Shown here: one piece after another, positions 1 through 9,232 of the stretch | Layout of the letters: the number at the start of each line of letters is the position of its first letter | How positions within the stretch are numbered: the first letter of the stretch is position 1 | Assembly (NCBI GenBank): GCA_013816245.1 | Contig: JACDEU010000026.1 | Span: 1 to 40,996 of the forward strand | DNA: 40,996 nt | Reading direction: 5' to 3' | Origin: Actinomycetota bacterium | GTDB lineage: Bacteria > Actinomycetota > Thermoleophilia > Gaiellales > Gaiellaceae | Notes under the pieces: model-generated | Told to the model about the DNA's origin: nothing | What the model saw: only the letters and a program-made list of their open reading frames with translations | Database searches by the model: none | Position numbers and translations under genes: made by a program

Positions 1-485
1 GGGGCAGGAACATCCGGCCACTCCGTACTGTCGACGATCAGCCTGTCGACGACGTCGACGAGGCTCCGGAACGCATCGGAGTCGAAAGACGGAACGCCGC
101 GCCAGCGCAGGAAAACAGGCAGGTCGGGGAGGAAGAGCGGCTGGACGACGCTCGCGGGCGCCGCCGCGCGCTTGCCCTTGAGCCAAATGTGAATCGTCTC
201 GGCGCAGATCTGCCGCCCTTCACCCGCCTGAAAGATGTCGACGTCGACCTCTGCCTCGAGCCCATCTTCCGCGTCCGGCTCGGGCACAAGGACGATCGTC
301 CGCGACGGGTGGCGCTCCGCAAGTCCGGCGAGCACGTCCTCAGCGGCCTCCACCCATTCAGGCGGAACCCACGCCGTGTGCGTCATCACGCTCGTCCGCT
401 GGTAGGGCATGTCCTCCCCCGGCGCGGTGCGCAAGGTTGCGACCTCGCGCTCGATCTCGCGCACCGAAGCTAGCGGCGCCGCCAT
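1..485 (-). CDS. opcA: OpcA, glucose-6-phosphate dehydrogenase assembly protein (3' end cut by window edge)
   Basis: Reading down from an ATG at 485, about 161 codons remain open to the window edge, so the C-terminal part is missing. OpcA is an allosteric effector or assembly factor for glucose-6-phosphate dehydrogenase in cyanobacteria and actinobacteria. The visible protein starts [20 protein letters not shown] and contains [10 protein letters not shown], a [10 protein letters not shown] segment and [12 protein letters not shown], which is the pattern I recognise for the family's N-terminal domain. The start lies 16 bases inside the end of zwf, so the two are probably translationally coupled. 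It is the last visible gene of the minus-strand pentose phosphate operon. The zwf neighbour strongly supports the call. Only the C-terminal domain cannot be checked. Confidence 0.88.
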   Translation of the reverse strand, partial: MAAPLASVREIEREVATLRTAPGEDMPYQRTSVMTHTAWVPPEWVEAAEDVLAGLAERHPSRTIVLVPEPDAEDGLEAEVDVDIFQAGEGRQICAETIHIWLKGKRAAAPASVVQPLFLPDLPVFLRWRGVPSFDSDAFRSLVDVVDRLIVDSTEWPDVPA

Positions 486-1987
486 GCCCGCCCGTCTCGT
501 TCCATCAGCTCGTCCGCGGACGCCGGTCCCCACGTCCCGGCCGCATAGTTCGGGAACGCAGGCCTGTCGCGCGCCCACGCCGCGACAATGGCGTCAACGA
601 GAGCCCACTGCTCCTCGACCTCGTCGATGCGCGTGAAGAGCGTTGCGTCGCCGAGCATCGCGTCGAGGATCAAGCGCTCGTAGGCCTCCGGCAGGCCCGT
701 GCGAAACGCACCGCCGTAGAGGAAGTCCATGTGCACGGTCCTGATCGTCATGCCCTGGCCGGGAACCTTGACGCCGATCGCGAGCGACACGCCCTCGTCG
801 GGCTGGACGTGGACGATCAGCACGTTCGGCTTCAGCCTCTCGACCGACAGCTCTTCGAACGGTGGGTGAGGTGCCCGTTTGAACTGGATCGCGATCGTCG
901 TCTCGCGGCGCGCAAGGCGCTTGCCGGTGCGGACGTAGAAGGGGGTGTCGGCCCAGCGCCAGTTGTCGACGTACAGCTTCGCGGCGACGTACGTGTTTGT
1001 CATGGAGTTCGGGTCGACGCTCTGCTCCTCGCGGTAGGCAGGCACCTCCTCGCCCTCGATGTAGCCGCGTCCGTACTGGCCGCGCACCACCGACTTCGGG
1101 CCAGGTGTATGCATCGCGCGCAGAACCTTGACCTTCTCGTTGCGGACCGAGTCGGCCGTGAAGTCGATGGGCGGCTCCATGGCGGTGATCGCAACCAGCT
1201 GCAGCATGTGGTTCTGGAAGATGTCGCGGATCGCCCCGGCGTTCTCGTAGTACTCGGCGCGGCCCTCGATACCCATCGTCTCGGCAACCGTGATCTGGAC
1301 ATGATCGACGAACTGCCTGTTCCAGATCGGCTCGAAGATCCCGTTCGCGAACCGCAGGGCCAGCATGTTCTGGACGGTTTCCTTGCCGAGGTAGTGATCG
1401 ATTCGGAAGATCTCGTTCTCGGCGAAGTACTTCTCGATCACCTTCTGCAGCTTTCGGGCCGACTCGAGATCGTGGCCGAACGGCTTCTCGATGATCAATC
1501 GCGCCCAACCCTGACCTGAACGGCGCTTGCCGACGGCCTTGACGACAGTCTCGAAGACAGCGGGCGGCGTCGCGAGATAGTAGACGCGATTGCCGCCCGT
1601 CTCGCGCTCCTGGTCGAGCTCCGTCAGCGTTGTGGCCAGGCTGTCCTCGCGCTCCTCGTCGGCGAAGTCCATCGCCACGTAGCGCATGCCGTCGGCTAGC
1701 AGCTCCCAGACGTCGTCGCGGAACGGATCACGCGAGTGCTCCTGCACCGCCGCCTTCATTCGTTCCCGGAATTCATTGTCGGACTCTTCCGAACGCGAGA
1801 CGCCGACGACGGCGAAGTGCTCGGGAAGCAATCGGCGGTAGGCAAGCGAGTAGAGCGCCGGGAACAGCTTGCGCTTCGTCAGGTCGCCGGACGCTCCGAA
1901 GATGACGAGGATGCAGGAATCCGGAGCTCGCCGGATCTCCAGCCCTTCGAGGAGGGGGTTTTCCAGCGGAGGAGCGGTCGTCAACAC
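470..1987 (-). CDS. zwf: Glucose-6-phosphate 1-dehydrogenase
   Basis: Catalyses the first oxidative step of the pentose phosphate pathway: glucose 6-phosphate plus NAD(P)+ to 6-phosphoglucono-lactone. The N-terminal dinucleotide fold carries [16 protein letters not shown]. The substrate and catalytic motif [15 protein letters not shown] follows near the middle, and the C-terminal domain is complete. I start at the GTG at 1987, immediately after the gnd stop, giving 505 residues, the usual family length. An upstream in-frame ATG at 2038 would add 17 arginine-rich residues that only read gnd's 3' end in another frame. No strong Shine-Dalgarno is visible, so translation probably depends on coupling to gnd. 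It overlaps opcA by 16 bases. Confidence 0.95.
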   Translation of the reverse strand: MLTTAPPLENPLLEGLEIRRAPDSCILVIFGASGDLTKRKLFPALYSLAYRRLLPEHFAVVGVSRSEESDNEFRERMKAAVQEHSRDPFRDDVWELLADGMRYVAMDFADEEREDSLATTLTELDQERETGGNRVYYLATPPAVFETVVKAVGKRRSGQGWARLIIEKPFGHDLESARKLQKVIEKYFAENEIFRIDHYLGKETVQNMLALRFANGIFEPIWNRQFVDHVQITVAETMGIEGRAEYYENAGAIRDIFQNHMLQLVAITAMEPPIDFTADSVRNEKVKVLRAMHTPGPKSVVRGQYGRGYIEGEEVPAYREEQSVDPNSMTNTYVAAKLYVDNWRWADTPFYVRTGKRLARRETTIAIQFKRAPHPPFEELSVERLKPNVLIVHVQPDEGVSLAIGVKVPGQGMTIRTVHMDFLYGGAFRTGLPEAYERLILDAMLGDATLFTRIDEVEEQWALVDAIVAAWARDRPAFPNYAAGTWGPASADELMERDGRAWRRR

Positions 1988-1988
1988 A

Positions 1989-2891
1989 TCACCGCGGGTC
2001 CGGGCCGGCCTTCGCGCGCTCGACCGCCTTGACCGCATGGCCGCCGAACTGGTTCCGAAGGGCTGCGGCGACCTTCGCGGAGAACTTGATCTCGTCGCGT
2101 GACGCGAAGCGCGCGAACAGCGAGGCTGCGATCACCGGCGCCGGAACGTTCTCGTTGATCGCCTCGTTGATCGTCCACCGTCCTTCGCCCGAGTCTTCGA
2201 CATAGGGCGCGATGTCCTCGAGCTTCGAGCCGTGAGACTCGAACGCCGAGTGCAAGAGCTCGAGCAACCAGGAACGCACGACCGACCCGTTCCGCCAGAT
2301 GCCCGAGATCTGATGGGCATCGATGTCGTACTCGGAGTGCTCCATGATCTCGAAGCCCTCAGCGTAAGACTGCATGAGCCCGTACTCGATGCCGTTGTGC
2401 ACCATCTTCACGAAATGGCCGGAACCCGAAGGGCCGACGTGCGCGTAGCCGGCCTCGGGCGCAAGCGACGTAAAGATCGGCTCGAGTCGCTGCACGGGCT
2501 CGTCGTCGCCGCCCACCATCAGACAGAAGCCGATCTCGAGGCCCCAGATGCCGCCCGAGACGCCCGCGTCGATGAAGTGGATGCCCTTGTGCTTCGCCTC
2601 GACGTCGCGGCGCTTCGAATCGCGGAAGTTCGAGTTGCCGCCGTCCACGATCGTGTCGCCCTCGTCGGCGATCTCGAGCAACTGGTGGAAGGTGGTCTCG
2701 GTGATCTCGCCCGCGGGAATCATCATCCAGAACGCGCGCGGAGCGTTCAGCTGCTCCTTCAATTCCGCGAGCGAACCTGCGGTGCGCTCCTCGACGGCAG
2801 GGTCGTAGGTCTTCACGTCGTGCCCGTGCTCGCGCAGGCGCTCGGTCATGCCGTGACCCATCCGCCCGAGCCCGATCATTCCGAGCTGCAT
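1989..2891 (-). CDS. gnd: 6-phosphogluconate dehydrogenase, decarboxylating, short (300-residue) form
   Basis: Oxidatively decarboxylates 6-phosphogluconate to ribulose 5-phosphate with NAD(P)H formation. The N-terminal Rossmann motif is GLGRMG. Further motifs are [13 protein letters not shown], the DAGVSGG substrate loop and the catalytic [12 protein letters not shown] segment. At 300 residues it is the short bacterial form (GndA/YqeC-like), not the roughly 470-residue E. coli type. In known cases the short form is often NAD-preferring, but the cofactor cannot be read with confidence here. The ATG shares one base with the pgi stop (TGATG), and the stop precedes zwf directly, so it is tightly coupled in the operon. 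Confidence 0.95.
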   Translation of the reverse strand: MQLGMIGLGRMGHGMTERLREHGHDVKTYDPAVEERTAGSLAELKEQLNAPRAFWMMIPAGEITETTFHQLLEIADEGDTIVDGGNSNFRDSKRRDVEAKHKGIHFIDAGVSGGIWGLEIGFCLMVGGDDEPVQRLEPIFTSLAPEAGYAHVGPSGSGHFVKMVHNGIEYGLMQSYAEGFEIMEHSEYDIDAHQISGIWRNGSVVRSWLLELLHSAFESHGSKLEDIAPYVEDSGEGRWTINEAINENVPAPVIAASLFARFASRDEIKFSAKVAAALRNQFGGHAVKAVERAKAGPDPR

Positions 2892-4243
2892 CAGAGATCC
2901 TCCAGTCTGACTCGCACGATCTGCCTGCCGCGTTCTTGCAGCGAGCGGAAGTCGCCTTCGGCCTGCGCGCGAATCAATCGTCCGAAACCGAAGTCCTCGC
3001 CCGGGATCGGAATCTCCGGTCCCGTGTCGTCGACCACCTGGACGAACAGGCCCGTCGGTGGCCCGCCCTTGTGCAGCTGTCCCGTCGAGTGAAGGTAACG
3101 CGGGCCTAGGCCCTTCGTCGCGACGCAGCCTGTCGCGTGAGCGCGCTCGACGAGGGGCTCGAGCTCTCGCTCGCGCATTGGATCGATGAAGGCCTGGATC
3201 GCGACATAGTTCGGCGGCTCGGCAGAGGCGAGCAGCTCGTCCAGCGAGCCCTGGGGCTCGAGCTTCGGGTCGTCGCCTGAGGCAAGCACCTCCTTCGTCT
3301 TGTCCTTCGCCGCCTGCACGTCCGGCTGGTCGAACGGGTTGATCTCGAGAATCGATCCGGCGACCGCGACCGCGAACTCCCAGCGGAAGAACTCGCCGCC
3401 GATCGCGTACGCGTCGGCGAGATGAACCTCGGCTCCCTGGCGGTCCGGTCCCTCGAAGCGCTCGCCCGGCGCCGGAACGAGGCCCTTCCCTTGCTTCCCC
3501 GTCGACTCGGCGATCAGTTGCTCGGCCCATAACCCGAAGTTCCCTTCGGTGTCCTCGATGCAGACCTTGTCGCGGCCCTGTCTCCAGCCTTCGCCGAGCT
3601 CGAGGCCCAGCTGCAGCCCCGGGTTCGCCTCGCTGCGGCACGCCTCGGCCATCCGTTCGGCGTTCGTGAGCAGACGCTCGACGTCGATCCCCATCAGGGC
3701 TGCCGGGACGATCCCGAAAGGCGACAACGCTGAGTACCTGCCGCCGATCGTCGGCTCCCCGTGGAACACTCGCATCCCGCGCTCTTCCGCGAGCTCCTCG
3801 AGCTTCGAGCCGGGATCGGTCACGGCGACGAACTGCTCCGGATTGCCGGTCTGCTCCCAGAAGTAGGCGTACTGCGAAAGCGTCTCCAGCGTCGTCCCGG
3901 ACTTCGAGGAGACGATGAACATCGTCTTCGTCAGGTCGAGGGCCTCCTCCGCGTGCCGGATCATCTCCGGGTGCGTCGTGTCGAGCACATGCAGCTGCTT
4001 CTTGCCGAATGTCCGCTTCAGAACTTCCGGCGCGAGGGACGAGCCACCCATCCCGAGCAGGACGAACGTCTCGAACTTCGTGTGCGCACTCTTTGCGAAC
4101 TCGGCGATCTCGCCGGCACGCTCCTGCATCCGCTGCGGCTCGTCGAGCCAGCCGAGCCACTTGTCCTCGTCGGCGCCGGCCCAGACCGTCGCGTCGCGTG
4201 CCCAGATCCGCTCGACGAGGTTCTGTTGCGTCGCAACGCTCAA
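2891..4243 (-). CDS. pgi: Glucose-6-phosphate isomerase
   Basis: Interconverts glucose 6-phosphate and fructose 6-phosphate, linking glycolysis to the oxidative pentose phosphate enzymes encoded beside it. The first sugar-isomerase (SIS) domain has GMGGSSLAPEV and SSKSGTTLETLSQ. The phosphoglucose isomerase region GGRYSALSPFGIVPAAL follows, and the C-terminal active-site region GLGPRYLHSTGQLHKGG is intact. I start at TTG 4243, which overlaps the tal stop as TTGA and gives 450 residues, the length of Bacillus-type enzymes. The frame is open far upstream, but that region only reads tal out of frame. Some bacteria fuse transaldolase and this enzyme. Here they are separate but overlapping. Confidence 0.93.
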   Translation of the reverse strand: MSVATQQNLVERIWARDATVWAGADEDKWLGWLDEPQRMQERAGEIAEFAKSAHTKFETFVLLGMGGSSLAPEVLKRTFGKKQLHVLDTTHPEMIRHAEEALDLTKTMFIVSSKSGTTLETLSQYAYFWEQTGNPEQFVAVTDPGSKLEELAEERGMRVFHGEPTIGGRYSALSPFGIVPAALMGIDVERLLTNAERMAEACRSEANPGLQLGLELGEGWRQGRDKVCIEDTEGNFGLWAEQLIAESTGKQGKGLVPAPGERFEGPDRQGAEVHLADAYAIGGEFFRWEFAVAVAGSILEINPFDQPDVQAAKDKTKEVLASGDDPKLEPQGSLDELLASAEPPNYVAIQAFIDPMRERELEPLVERAHATGCVATKGLGPRYLHSTGQLHKGGPPTGLFVQVVDDTGPEIPIPGEDFGFGRLIRAQAEGDFRSLQERGRQIVRVRLEDL

Positions 4244-5361
4244 GCCGGGGCCAGCTGCCCGCGCTTCGACCGGACTCCGTCGAGCAGCTCCTCGAAGGAG
4301 TCCGCGAACTTCTGCACGCCTTCGCGCTCGAGCGTGTCCGAGACGTCGTCGTAGTCGATCCCGGCCGCGGCGAGGTCTTCGAACAGCTTCCGCGCACCGT
4401 CGATGTCCTTCGTCAGAGTCAGGTCGGCCTCGCCGTGGTCCTGGAACGCCCCCATCGTCTCCTCGGGCATCGTGTCCACGGTGTCCGGACCGATCAGCTC
4501 CTCGATGTACATGACGTCGCGGTACTCCGGGTTCTTCGTCGACGTGGACGCCCAGAGGCAGCGCTGCTTCGTCGCACCCTTCGACTCGAGCTCGGCCCAG
4601 CGCGGCCCGCTGAAGGCTTCCAGATAGTTCTGGTACGCGAGCTTCGCGTTGGCGATCCCGAGTTTGCCCTTGAGCTTCGTCGCGTCGCCACCGATCTCGT
4701 CGAGCCGCTTGTCCGTCTCCGTGTCGACACGCGACACGAAGAAGCTCGCCACTGAGTGCACCTGCTTCGGGTCGCCACCGCTCTCGACGAGCCGCTCGAG
4801 ACCGAGCAAGTATGCCTCCATGACTTCCTTGTGCCGGTCGAGCGAGAAGATCAGCGTGACGTTGATGCTCTTGCCGAGGGCGATCATCTCCTCGATCGCG
4901 CCGAGCCCGGGCTCGGTTGCCGGAATCTTCACGTAGAGATTGGCCTTGTCGATCCACTCGTGCAGGCGCTTGGCCTGAGCGATCGTGCCGTCGCGGTCGT
5001 AGGCGAGCGTGGGATCGACCTCCCACGACACGTAGCCGTCGAGACCCTCGCCCTCGTCCCAGACCTTGCGCAGCAGATCGCACGCATCCGCGATGTCGTG
5101 GGACGAGAGCTGCAGGAAGATCTCCTTGGGATCTTCCTCCCCCGATTCGAGAGTCTCCTTGAGCTGCTCGTCGTAGGCGTCGCCTTCGGCAATCGCCTTC
5201 TGGAAGATCGTCGGATTGGAGGTGACGCCGACGACGGCGTCCTCTTCCATCATCCGGGCGAGCTTCCCGCTCTTCAGCATCTGTCGCGAGAGGTAGTCGA
5301 TCCAGACGCTCTGGCCGAGCGCCGACAGCTTGTGCAAATTCGAGTCAGGCATGGGCGGCAT
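4240..5361 (-). CDS. tal: Transaldolase (long TalB-like/Tal-Pgi clade)
   Basis: Transfers a dihydroxyacetone unit between sugar phosphates in the non-oxidative pentose phosphate pathway through a Schiff-base lysine. At 373 residues it is the length of the actinobacterial/cyanobacterial subfamily. The substrate motif VTSNPTIFQKAI lies near residue 47, and the Schiff-base region reads NLYVKIPATEPGLGAIEEM, where the lysine of VKIPAT is the expected catalytic residue. The ATG at 5361 overlaps the last 17 bases of rpiB, and a second ATG at 5352 is also possible. The stop overlaps the pgi start by four bases. Confidence 0.94.
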   Translation of the reverse strand: MPPMPDSNLHKLSALGQSVWIDYLSRQMLKSGKLARMMEEDAVVGVTSNPTIFQKAIAEGDAYDEQLKETLESGEEDPKEIFLQLSSHDIADACDLLRKVWDEGEGLDGYVSWEVDPTLAYDRDGTIAQAKRLHEWIDKANLYVKIPATEPGLGAIEEMIALGKSINVTLIFSLDRHKEVMEAYLLGLERLVESGGDPKQVHSVASFFVSRVDTETDKRLDEIGGDATKLKGKLGIANAKLAYQNYLEAFSGPRWAELESKGATKQRCLWASTSTKNPEYRDVMYIEELIGPDTVDTMPEETMGAFQDHGEADLTLTKDIDGARKLFEDLAAAGIDYDDVSDTLEREGVQKFADSFEELLDGVRSKRGQLAPA

Positions 5362-5797
5362 TCCTTTCGATGTCTTCGATCATCTGCAGTCGTTTCACAT
5401 AACGCTCGCCGCCGTCGAACCGTGCCGCGAGAAAGGTGGTGATGAGATCACGCGCGAGCGAAGGCCCGACGACGTCTGAGCCCAGGCAGAGTACGTTCAT
5501 GTCGTCGTGCTCGACGCCCTGGTGGGCCGAGTACACGTCGTGACAGATCGCTGCACGGATCCCGGGCAACTTGCAGGCTGCGATCGAGGCCCCGACCCCG
5601 GAGCCGCAGACGAAGACCCCACGCTCCGCGTCTCCGCGGAGGACGGCCTCACCGATCTCGCGCGCCTTGTCCGGGTAGTCGATCCGCTCGGCATCGGTAT
5701 TGGTTCCCAGGTCCACCACCGAGTGCCCGGAGAGCGCCTCCAGCACCGCATCACGAAGATGGACTCCGCGGTGGTCGAATGCGATCGCCACCTTCAC
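5345..5797 (-). CDS. rpiB: Ribose-5-phosphate isomerase B
   Basis: Interconverts ribulose 5-phosphate and ribose 5-phosphate. At 150 residues it has the RpiB/LacAB fold signature: KVAIAFDHRGVHLRDAV at the N-terminus, DYPDKAREIGEAV, the catalytic-loop region GVFVCGSGVGASIAACK, and the conserved NVLCLGSDVVG. The frame is open further upstream, but the start is set to GTG 5797 because family homology begins there and a TACGGT -10-like hexamer sits six bases before it, suggesting a leaderless mRNA. It is the first gene of the minus-strand operon and diverges from transketolase. Confidence 0.93.
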   Translation of the reverse strand: MKVAIAFDHRGVHLRDAVLEALSGHSVVDLGTNTDAERIDYPDKAREIGEAVLRGDAERGVFVCGSGVGASIAACKLPGIRAAICHDVYSAHQGVEHDDMNVLCLGSDVVGPSLARDLITTFLAARFDGGERYVKRLQMIEDIERNAAHA

Positions 5798-5855
5798 GGT
5801 GTGACCGTACCCCAACGGCGGCAGAACAAGCCTGCTGCCTCCTAGAATGGCCGCC
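5798..5855. promoter_or_regulatory. Divergent promoter region between rpiB and tkt
   Basis: Only 58 bases separate the two chosen starts. On the minus strand TACGGT (plus positions 5804-5809) lies six bases before the rpiB GTG. On the plus strand TAGAAT (5843-5848) lies seven bases before the tkt ATG at 5856. Both fit a TANNNT -10 element with transcription starting at or near the start codon. No convincing -35 or Shine-Dalgarno is visible. The arrangement would coordinate the pentose phosphate operon with transketolase. Confidence 0.55.
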
Positions 5856-7700
5856 ATGGAAGCGAACGAGCTCCGAGACCTCGGCCAGCAGTTCCGCGTC
5901 GATTCGATCCGGCCCGCGGCGGTTGCGAAGTCCGGCCATCCCACGTCCGGGATGTCGGCCGCCGACCTGATGGCGGTTCTCGTCGCGAACCACCTCCGCT
6001 ACGACTTCGACGACCCGAAGAACGCCGCCAACGACCGGCTGATCTTCTCCAAGGGCCACGCGTCGACCCTGTACTACGCGATCCTTCGCGCCGTCGGGGC
6101 GATCAACGACGAAGAACTCCTCACCTACCGCAAGTTCGGGAGCATGCTCGAAGGGCATCCGACGCCCATCATCCCGTGGGTCGACGTCGCCACCGGCTCG
6201 CTCGGCCAGGGGCTCCCGATTGGGGTCGGCATGGCCCTCGCCGCGAAATATCTCGATCGACTCCCGTCCCATGTGTGGGTGCTCTGCGGAGACAGCGAGA
6301 TGGCCGAGGGCTCGATGTGGGAGGCGTTCGAGCACGCGGCGCACTATGAGCTCGAGAACCTGACAGCGATCATCGACGTCAACCGGCTCGGTCAGCGCGG
6401 CGAGACCATGATCGGCTGGAACACCGGTGTCTACGTCGAACGAGCGCGCGCCTTCGGCTGGAACGCGATCGAGGTCGACGGGCACGGGGTCGAGGAGATC
6501 GACCGTGCCTACAGGCAGGCCGAGGAGACGAAGGGGCGACCGACGGTGATCGTCGCCCGCACGATCAAGGGCAAGGGCGTCAAGGCCGTGGAGGACAAGG
6601 ACGGCTGGCACGGCAAGCCGCTCGACGATCCCGATGCGGCCATCGAGGAGCTCGGGGGCGTTCGCAACGTGCACGTCGACGTCACCAAGCCGGAGCCCGG
6701 CGTACCGCACAGCTTCCCGAGCGCGCCGCTCGAGCTGCCCCGCTACGAGCTCGGCGAGGAAGTCGCGACGCGAAAGGCGTACGGGGAAGCGCTCGCTGCA
6801 CTCGGCGCAGCTCGAGGAGACGTCGTCGCGCTCGACGGCGAGGTGAGCAACTCGACGTTCGCCGAGATCTTCAAGAAGGCGCATCCTGATCGCTTCTTCG
6901 AGATGTACATCGCCGAGCAGCAGCTGGTCGCGGCGGCGGTCGGCCTGCACGCGCGAGGCTGGAATGCATTCGCGTCGACGTTCGCTGCTTTCTTCTCCCG
7001 CGCCTATGACTTCGTCCGCATGGCGGCGATCAGCCGGGTCAACCTGCGGCTGGCGGGCTCGCACGCCGGCGTCTCGATCGGGGAGGACGGCCCGTCGCAG
7101 ATGGCCCTCGAGGACATTGCATCATTGCGGGCGATCCACTCGAGCGTCGTCCTCCATCCCTGCGACGCGAATCAGACCTCGAAGCTGGTCGTCGCGATGG
7201 CGGACACGGACGGCATCGTCTTCATGCGCACCCTGCGACCGAATATGCCGGTCATCTACGGCCCCGACGAAGAGTTCGAGGTCGGCGGCAGCAGGGTGAT
7301 CAAATCGACCGAGGACGACAACGTCACCATCGTCGGCATGGGGGTCACGGTGCACGAGGCGCTCGAAGCTGCCGCCACGCTCGAGGAGCAAGGGATCAGC
7401 GCGCGCGTGATCGACGCTTACTCGGTCAAGCCGATCGACGCCGACACGTTGCAGGCCGCGTCAGAGGCGACCGGCAGGATTATCACCGTCGAGGATCACT
7501 TCCCGGAGGGCGGGCTCGGCGACGCAGTGCTGGCCGCTCTCGCGGAGAGGGACGAGCATCCGCACGTGCTGAAGCTGGCCGTGCGTGAGATGCCTCGCTC
7601 GGGCAAGCCCGACGAGCTACTGAACGCCTATGGCATCGACGCGGAACACATCGCCGAGGCCGCGCGTCAACTGGTCAGCTCCGAAGTCACGACCTCGTAG
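5856..7700 (+). CDS. tkt: Transketolase
   Basis: Thiamine-diphosphate enzyme of the non-oxidative pentose phosphate pathway that transfers two-carbon ketol units. The N-terminal half has SKGHASTLYYAIL, GSLGQGLPIGVGMALA and the cofactor-binding GDSEMAEGSMWEAFEHAA. The pyrimidine-binding half has the EVSNSTFAEIF and MYIAEQQLVAAAVGL region. The C-terminal domain is present (VGMGVTVHEALEAA). At 614-617 residues it is nearer the shorter, human-type branch than the roughly 660-residue E. coli enzyme. An in-frame ATG at 5847 lies inside the -10-like TAGAAT, so the ATG at 5856 is preferred. The 3' end overlaps the convergent FGGY kinase by 34 bases. Confidence 0.94.
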   Translation: MEANELRDLGQQFRVDSIRPAAVAKSGHPTSGMSAADLMAVLVANHLRYDFDDPKNAANDRLIFSKGHASTLYYAILRAVGAINDEELLTYRKFGSMLEGHPTPIIPWVDVATGSLGQGLPIGVGMALAAKYLDRLPSHVWVLCGDSEMAEGSMWEAFEHAAHYELENLTAIIDVNRLGQRGETMIGWNTGVYVERARAFGWNAIEVDGHGVEEIDRAYRQAEETKGRPTVIVARTIKGKGVKAVEDKDGWHGKPLDDPDAAIEELGGVRNVHVDVTKPEPGVPHSFPSAPLELPRYELGEEVATRKAYGEALAALGAARGDVVALDGEVSNSTFAEIFKKAHPDRFFEMYIAEQQLVAAAVGLHARGWNAFASTFAAFFSRAYDFVRMAAISRVNLRLAGSHAGVSIGEDGPSQMALEDIASLRAIHSSVVLHPCDANQTSKLVVAMADTDGIVFMRTLRPNMPVIYGPDEEFEVGGSRVIKSTEDDNVTIVGMGVTVHEALEAAATLEEQGISARVIDAYSVKPIDADTLQAASEATGRIITVEDHFPEGGLGDAVLAALAERDEHPHVLKLAVREMPRSGKPDELLNAYGIDAEHIAEAARQLVSSEVTTS

Positions 7701-9004
7701 AGCCGCCGCTGGCGCTCGCCTGCCTCGCGGAACGCGTCCGCCCTGTCAGCGCGAGGGTGAACGACTGGACCGAGTGGCGCCGGCCCGGGCTCGACTCCGA
7801 GCCGTTCGAGCACGACGACGGCCGCCCCGCGCAGAGACGCCTCCCGCACCGCTGACGTCGTAACCGGCCGGCCGAGCACGTCGGCCATGATCTGCACCCA
7901 CTCGGGATCCTCGACCAGCGCGCCGCCGGTCGCGACGATCTCGTCGATTCCCGGCATGAGGTCGGCGACTTCGGCGAAGCGAAACGCGACACCCTCGAGG
8001 GCGGCCTGGCGCAGGTCGAGCGGCGTCGTCTCGAATGTCAGGCCCTGAACCGCGCCCTTCGCGTGCTGGTGCCAGCCGGGGCTCCGCTCACCACCGAGCA
8101 GGGCGAGGAACGTCAGTCCGTGCGAGCTCGGATCGCGATCTGCCAAAGAACCGCTCGTATCCTTCAACGTCTGCTCGAGCCACGCATGGAGGTTGCCGCC
8201 GTCCGAGAGCGAGCCTCCTTCGACGACGCGCGTGTCGTCCACCCAGTGGAGGAACAGCCCTTCGCGCGGCTGCGGGCGCTCGGCCTCGTGGACTGTTCGG
8301 ATCGCTCCGGAGGTACCGACCATCAGGGCCGCACGCTCGCGCGTCAGGCAGCCGGCGCCGAAATTGGAGCACGCACCGTCCAGCAACGCTGGATACCAAC
8401 CCTCGACCGGTGCAGCCGAGATCTCGGGTAGCAGCTCGGCGTCGAGGCCGAGGGTGTCGAGGAGCTCCTCGTCCCACGTGCGCGTCTGCAAATCGACCAG
8501 GCCGGAGGCCGAGGCGATCGAGATGCCGGTTGCGACCTCGCGTCCCAGCAGCTGCGCATAGAGGTAGTCGCAGAACGAGACGAAGCGCTTTGCGGAACGG
8601 AACACCTCCGGCTGCTCCTGTGCGAGCCAGGCGAGCTTTGCCGGCCAGTAGCTCGTGTGGATGTGACAGCCGGTCCGGGCATGCACGGCAGCGTTGTCCA
8701 GCCGCCGGAGCAACCAGTCGGCAGCGTCGGCCGAGCGGGTGTTGCGCCACGAGAGGATCTCGGTCAGCGGCCGACCGGCGGCGTCGATGGCCAGGAGGCT
8801 GTGCCCGAACGACGACGTCCCCGCCGCGTCGTAGCTCTCGGTGGTCGCCTCTTTCAAGACCTCCCGCACGAGATCGACAATGCGCGCCGGATCATTCTCG
8901 CCCGCGTAATCGCGTCGAGCCGGCGTTCGTTCCTCCGCCTCTGGTCCGAAGACCTGCGCACGAACCGAGGACGTCCCGAGGTCGAGCGAGAGGATGCTCG
9001 GCAC
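7667..9004 (-). CDS. FGGY-family carbohydrate kinase, probably gluconokinase
   Basis: ATP-dependent sugar kinase of the actin/hexokinase fold, 445 residues. The N-terminal phosphate-binding motif is LSLDLGTSSVRAQVF. A GTSSFGHSLLAID segment follows, and ILSWRNTRSAD with TGCHIHTSYWPAKLAWL resembles the substrate domain of FGGY gluconokinases. The C-terminal domain has LMVGTSGAIR and the adenosine motif EIVATGGALVEDPEW. Gluconokinase fits the neighbouring 6-phosphogluconate dehydrogenase, since its product would enter there. Xylulokinase is the main alternative and would also fit the locus. The GTG start has TAGGGT six bases upstream, so it may be leaderless. Confidence 0.78.
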   Translation of the reverse strand: MPSILSLDLGTSSVRAQVFGPEAEERTPARRDYAGENDPARIVDLVREVLKEATTESYDAAGTSSFGHSLLAIDAAGRPLTEILSWRNTRSADAADWLLRRLDNAAVHARTGCHIHTSYWPAKLAWLAQEQPEVFRSAKRFVSFCDYLYAQLLGREVATGISIASASGLVDLQTRTWDEELLDTLGLDAELLPEISAAPVEGWYPALLDGACSNFGAGCLTRERAALMVGTSGAIRTVHEAERPQPREGLFLHWVDDTRVVEGGSLSDGGNLHAWLEQTLKDTSGSLADRDPSSHGLTFLALLGGERSPGWHQHAKGAVQGLTFETTPLDLRQAALEGVAFRFAEVADLMPGIDEIVATGGALVEDPEWVQIMADVLGRPVTTSAVREASLRGAAVVVLERLGVEPGPAPLGPVVHPRADRADAFREAGERQRRLYEVVTSELTS

Positions 9005-9010
9005 GACCGG

Positions 9011-9016
9011 ACCCTA
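9011..9016 (-). promoter_or_regulatory. -10-like element of the FGGY kinase
   Basis: Minus-strand TAGGGT lies six bases before the GTG at 9004. The spacing matches the leaderless TANNNT pattern seen before several other operon-first genes in this window. No -35 is obvious. Confidence 0.45.
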
Positions 9017-9059
9017 ACCTCAGATCGTCGCGGCTTCGACTACAGCAGAGCTGCGACGT

Positions 9060-9211
9060 AGCGCGGCTCGGTCGACGCGGAGCCGCCGCGGGCAACTCGA
9101 GTCGGACGGTCGTCCCGAAGCCGCTCTCGCTGGAGCGAGATCGTGGCCCTCGACGAGCGCCTTCACGATTGCAAGCCCGAGCCCGGTGCCCGAATCGCCA
9201 TGTCGGTGGCC
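9060..9211 (-). pseudogene. Remnant of a histidine kinase C-terminus (ATPase G-box), frameshifted
   Basis: Between the FGGY kinase and the ABC-F gene the minus strand encodes GDSGTGLGLAIVKALVEGH, the G2 box typical of a HATPase_c domain. After about ten more codons a shift into another frame gives SGFGTTVRLELPAAAP, the usual final strand of the same domain. The segment that normally joins them (GG.v.v.S..) is replaced or shortened. Nothing recognisable as H-box, N-box or sensor lies upstream, because the ABC-F start begins at 9233. This is therefore a small fossil of a sensor-kinase gene. No functional product is expected. Confidence 0.7.
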
Positions 9212-9232
9212 GCGACTACCCTCTGAGCCGAG

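Noticed and set aside
437..1519. Long plus-strand frame opposite zwf
   Set aside because: Arginine-, aspartate- and leucine-rich shadow typical of high-GC antisense frames. zwf on the minus strand is unambiguous.
1988..2038. Longer zwf start giving [17 protein letters not shown]
   Set aside because: The extra residues are the gnd 3' end read in another frame, and family similarity begins after GTG 1987.
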